NCBI RefSeq assembly: GCF_000716785.1
Contig: NZ_JNYY01000002.1
Coordinates: 1-64,000 of the forward strand
Direction of reading: 5' to 3'
DNA from: Amycolatopsis vancoresmycina
GTDB lineage: Bacteria > Actinomycetota > Actinomycetes > Mycobacteriales > Pseudonocardiaceae
Length of the DNA stretch: 64,000 bases
Made by a program: the position numbers and the translations under genes. Positions 61,903 through 64,000 of this stretch are shown piece by piece. The notes under the pieces are model-generated. The model was not told the origin of the DNA. It searched no databases and saw nothing but the letters and a program-made list of their open reading frames with translations. How positions within the stretch are numbered: the stretch's first letter is position 1; every line of letters starts with the position of its first letter.

Positions 61903-63441
61903 TCAGGCGGTCAGGGCGTGCGGGTCACCCGCGGTGTGCGCGGTGAGGGACCGCTGGGTCGAGCGCTTCTGCGCCGTCAGCGACTTCGACTTGGCCTTGC
62001 CCGGCTGGACGCCGTTGATGCTCTCGGTGCTCGTCGCGTAGACGCCGAGGGCCCAGGCGACACCGTCGGCGTTGCGGTCCAGCGCGACCCGGTCGATGTT
62101 GCCCAGGTTGTCGCAGGCCTGGTGGTAGCACGGGTCGAACGCGATGCCGGCCGTGCCGCCCCACTTCGCCGCCTGCGCCGGGGTCTTCAGCACCTCGGCA
62201 CCGGTGTCCAGGCCGCCGGCCGGGATGCCGACGGCGATGAACTCGCCGTAGTCCGAGCGACCGGTGAAGTCGGTGCCTTCCAGGGACACGCCCCGCGCGG
62301 CCTGCATGAAGTCGACGAAGGTCTTCTCGATCTGCGCCGAGCCGTACGGGCCCGCGCCCGCACCGACGCCGTCGGAGTTGTCGCCGTCGTAGGCGAAGTA
62401 GCCGGCGTTGGGCGAGCCGATCATGTCGAAGTTCAGGTACAGCGCGATGTCGAGCTGCTGCTCGAAGCTCAGCGAGTCGACGTAGTAGGTGGAGCCGATC
62501 AGGCCGAACTCCTCCGAGCTCCAGAACCCGAAGCGCACGGCGTTGTTGACCTTCGGGCTGCTCCCCAGCTGCAGCGCGGTCTCGAGCAAGGTCGCCGAGC
62601 CGCTGCCGTTGTCGTTGATGCCGGGGCCGGCCGGGACGCTGTCGAGGTGCGACCCCAGCATCACGACGTTGTCCTTGCGCCCGGTCTTGGTCTCGGCGAT
62701 GACGTTGTAGCTGGTCCGCGCCTCCTGGAAGGCCCGCAGTTCCAGCGTCACGTTCTGCCCGCCGAGCGTGGCCAGCTGCGCCCCCGCGGCCGCCGTCACG
62801 CCCCCGGTCGGGATCGCCGCGTTCTCCGGACCCCCCAGGGTCCCGTTGAGCGCGCCGTCGGTGTTGTTGTAGACGATGGCGCCGATCGCCCCCGCGGCGG
62901 CGGCCGTCTGCTGCTTCTGCGCGAACGAGCAGCCGCCGCGCTTGATCAGCGCGATCTTGCCCGCGACGTCCGCGGTGTAGTCGGTGGCCTCGCAGCCGCT
63001 GGTGTCGTCCACGGCGACCACGGCGAGCGGCGCGGTGATGCCGCCGACCGGCGTCGACTTCGTGTACTCCATGGCGATGACCGGGACGCTCTGGCCGCCC
63101 GCGGTCAGCTTCTCGGCGAGGGTCTGCGAGTAGGTGAACGGGAACTCCTGGCGGGTCACCTGGTAGCCGGCCGCCTCGAGCTTGGTCGCGATGTACTCGG
63201 CGGACTTCTTGTGCCCCTCGGTGCTCGCCGCCCGGGTGCCGCCGTTGGTGTCGGCGATCCGCTGGAGGGCGATCAGGTGCCGGTTGACGCCGTTGACGTC
63301 GACCTTCTTGACGAGCTGCTTCGCCAGCGCCGGACCGTCGGGAAGGGTGTTCGCGGCGGCGGCCGGGGTGAGGCCGAGCACCAGCGTCGCGCCGGCGGCG
63401 ATGGCCACCGGCGGCAGGATTCTCGTTCTGAAGAGTGACAT
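61903..63441 (-). CDS. Secreted M28 zinc aminopeptidase with PA domain
   Basis: This 512-residue protein has a signal peptide (MSLFRTRILPPVAIAAGATL, cleavage near AAAA), a PA insert (GKIALIKRGGCSFAQKQQTA, IVYNNTDGALNGTL) and an M28 catalytic domain with two-zinc ligands in GSHLDSV, GINDNGSG, WSSEEFGL, NFDMIGSPN and CYHQACDNLG. It resembles the Streptomyces griseus-type and LAP-like aminopeptidases that trim peptides outside the cell. A C-terminal tail rich in Lys, Ser and Thr may be processed. It probably works with the exported proteases elsewhere in the window. Confidence 0.93.
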   Translation of the reverse strand: MSLFRTRILPPVAIAAGATLVLGLTPAAAANTLPDGPALAKQLVKKVDVNGVNRHLIALQRIADTNGGTRAASTEGHKKSAEYIATKLEAAGYQVTRQEFPFTYSQTLAEKLTAGGQSVPVIAMEYTKSTPVGGITAPLAVVAVDDTSGCEATDYTADVAGKIALIKRGGCSFAQKQQTAAAAGAIGAIVYNNTDGALNGTLGGPENAAIPTGGVTAAAGAQLATLGGQNVTLELRAFQEARTSYNVIAETKTGRKDNVVMLGSHLDSVPAGPGINDNGSGSATLLETALQLGSSPKVNNAVRFGFWSSEEFGLIGSTYYVDSLSFEQQLDIALYLNFDMIGSPNAGYFAYDGDNSDGVGAGAGPYGSAQIEKTFVDFMQAARGVSLEGTDFTGRSDYGEFIAVGIPAGGLDTGAEVLKTPAQAAKWGGTAGIAFDPCYHQACDNLGNIDRVALDRNADGVAWALGVYATSTESINGVQPGKAKSKSLTAQKRSTQRSLTAHTAGDPHALTA

Positions 63442-63522
63442 GGTTGCTCACCTTTGTTCGATATGCGAAGTCCGTCAATGCGCCTTTCGGCGGGAAGTTT
63501 CGCCCCGGGATACAGTCGACAC

Positions 63523-64000
63523 ATGTACGCGATCACCATCCGTGAACCAGGTGACCCGGACGTTCTCGAGTGGACGGAGGTCGCGGATCCGCGGCCCGGC
63601 CCCGGCGAGGTCCTGCTGGAGGTCGCGGCGAGCGCGGTGAACCGCGCCGATCTGCTGCAGCGCCAGGGCCACTACCCGCCCCCGCCCGGCGCGAGCGAAA
63701 CGCTCGGCCTCGAATGCTCCGGCACGATCGCGGAACTCGGCGAAGGCGTCGAAGGCTGGAACGTCGGCGACGAGGTCTGCGCACTGCTCTCCGGCGGCGG
63801 CTACGCGGAAAAGGCCGTAGTCCCGGCCGGGCAGCTGCTCCCGGTGCCGGGCGAAGTCGACCTGCTCACCGCGGCCGCGCTGCCCGAGGTGGCCTGCACG
63901 GTGTGGGCGAACGTCGTGATGCACGCGAAGCTCACCGAAGGCGAGGTGCTGCTGGTCCACGGCGGCGCCGGCGGCATCGGCACGCACGCCATCCAGGTCG
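63523..64000 (+). CDS. Zinc-type NAD(P)H quinone oxidoreductase, N-terminal part
   Basis: The first 159 residues of an MDR-family reductase are present: MYAITIREPGDPDVLEWTEV, NRADLLQRQGHYPPPPGASE, LGLECSGTIAELGEGVEGW and the Rossmann start LLVHGGAGGIGTHAIQV at the window edge. This matches PIG3/QOR-like quinone oxidoreductases, which lack structural zinc. It is divergent from the M28 peptidase with 81 bases between. The C-terminal half is outside the window. Confidence 0.9.
   Translation, partial: MYAITIREPGDPDVLEWTEVADPRPGPGEVLLEVAASAVNRADLLQRQGHYPPPPGASETLGLECSGTIAELGEGVEGWNVGDEVCALLSGGGYAEKAVVPAGQLLPVPGEVDLLTAAALPEVACTVWANVVMHAKLTEGEVLLVHGGAGGIGTHAIQV

Overview
The window is high-GC DNA from a filamentous actinomycete. 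Codon use, frequent GTG starts, WhiB and SsgA-like proteins, an XRE/DUF397 pair, an AfsR/SARP-type regulator and secreted CBM2 chitinases all point to Pseudonocardiaceae, most likely Amycolatopsis or a close relative. The genus is my inference; no rRNA is present to fix it.

Layout. 1-93 is the right end of an IS5-like element. 94-3206 is a drug/antibiotic-type ABC exporter with a divergent MarR/GbsR-type repressor and a clear palindromic operator. 3203-5768 holds small secreted or membrane proteins, a TetR regulator with a decayed NTF2-like neighbour, and a membrane hydrolase. 5821-8550 is a stress/development switch: STAS protein, WhiB protein, RsbW-like kinase, SigB/F-type sigma factor and a second HATPase. 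The whiB and sigma genes diverge from a symmetrical pair of SigB/F-type promoters. 8551-14797 contains redox enzymes, a secreted 3D-domain protein behind DasR-like operators, an HNH nuclease, a Sel1-repeat protein and an orphan hydrogenase-type protease. 14775-17072 is a LysR/dialkylglycine decarboxylase pair (dgdR/dgdA). 17116-20096 is a two-gene chitinase operon behind two DasR-like sites.

20342-25555 carries an orphan protein with the RLAGNQAV/VQR signature known from contractile-injection cargo proteins, a small secreted protein and a 995-residue AfsR-like regulator. 25590-28371 is a 2.8 kb integrated element ending in a tRNA-Arg gene, with a tyrosine recombinase, two unrecognised cargo genes and a 20-bp direct repeat at its ends. 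28448-44206 is mostly chromosomal housekeeping: tRNA-Ser, an MprF-like protein, acetoacetyl-CoA ligase, an aromatic aminotransferase, an XRE/DUF397 pair, a GntR regulator with a frameshifted methyltransferase, an adenylate cyclase, FabH, Lrp, SsgB and a secreted S1 protease. 44654-48981 has a large LuxR regulator with an altered Walker A, a membrane protein and a G1 glutamic protease. 49202-54385 is a nitrate/sulfonate-type ABC importer divergent from a CitA/DcuS-type two-component system. The remainder holds an SDR, proteases, a patatin, a tRNA-Ser, a MarR regulator, a zinc metalloprotease, an M28 aminopeptidase and the start of a quinone oxidoreductase.

Three sequence-level signals cut across the genes. 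First, the palindrome TCCACWGTGGA occurs four times, always encoding S-T-V-D/E with a rare Thr codon. Second, two long perfect intergenic palindromes share the outer arm TCGTGAGTG and the centre GTTCTAAC but differ in between with compensating changes. Third, a CCGTGAAGGCCTC-type hairpin family is present. No CRISPR array, rRNA operon or replication origin was seen.
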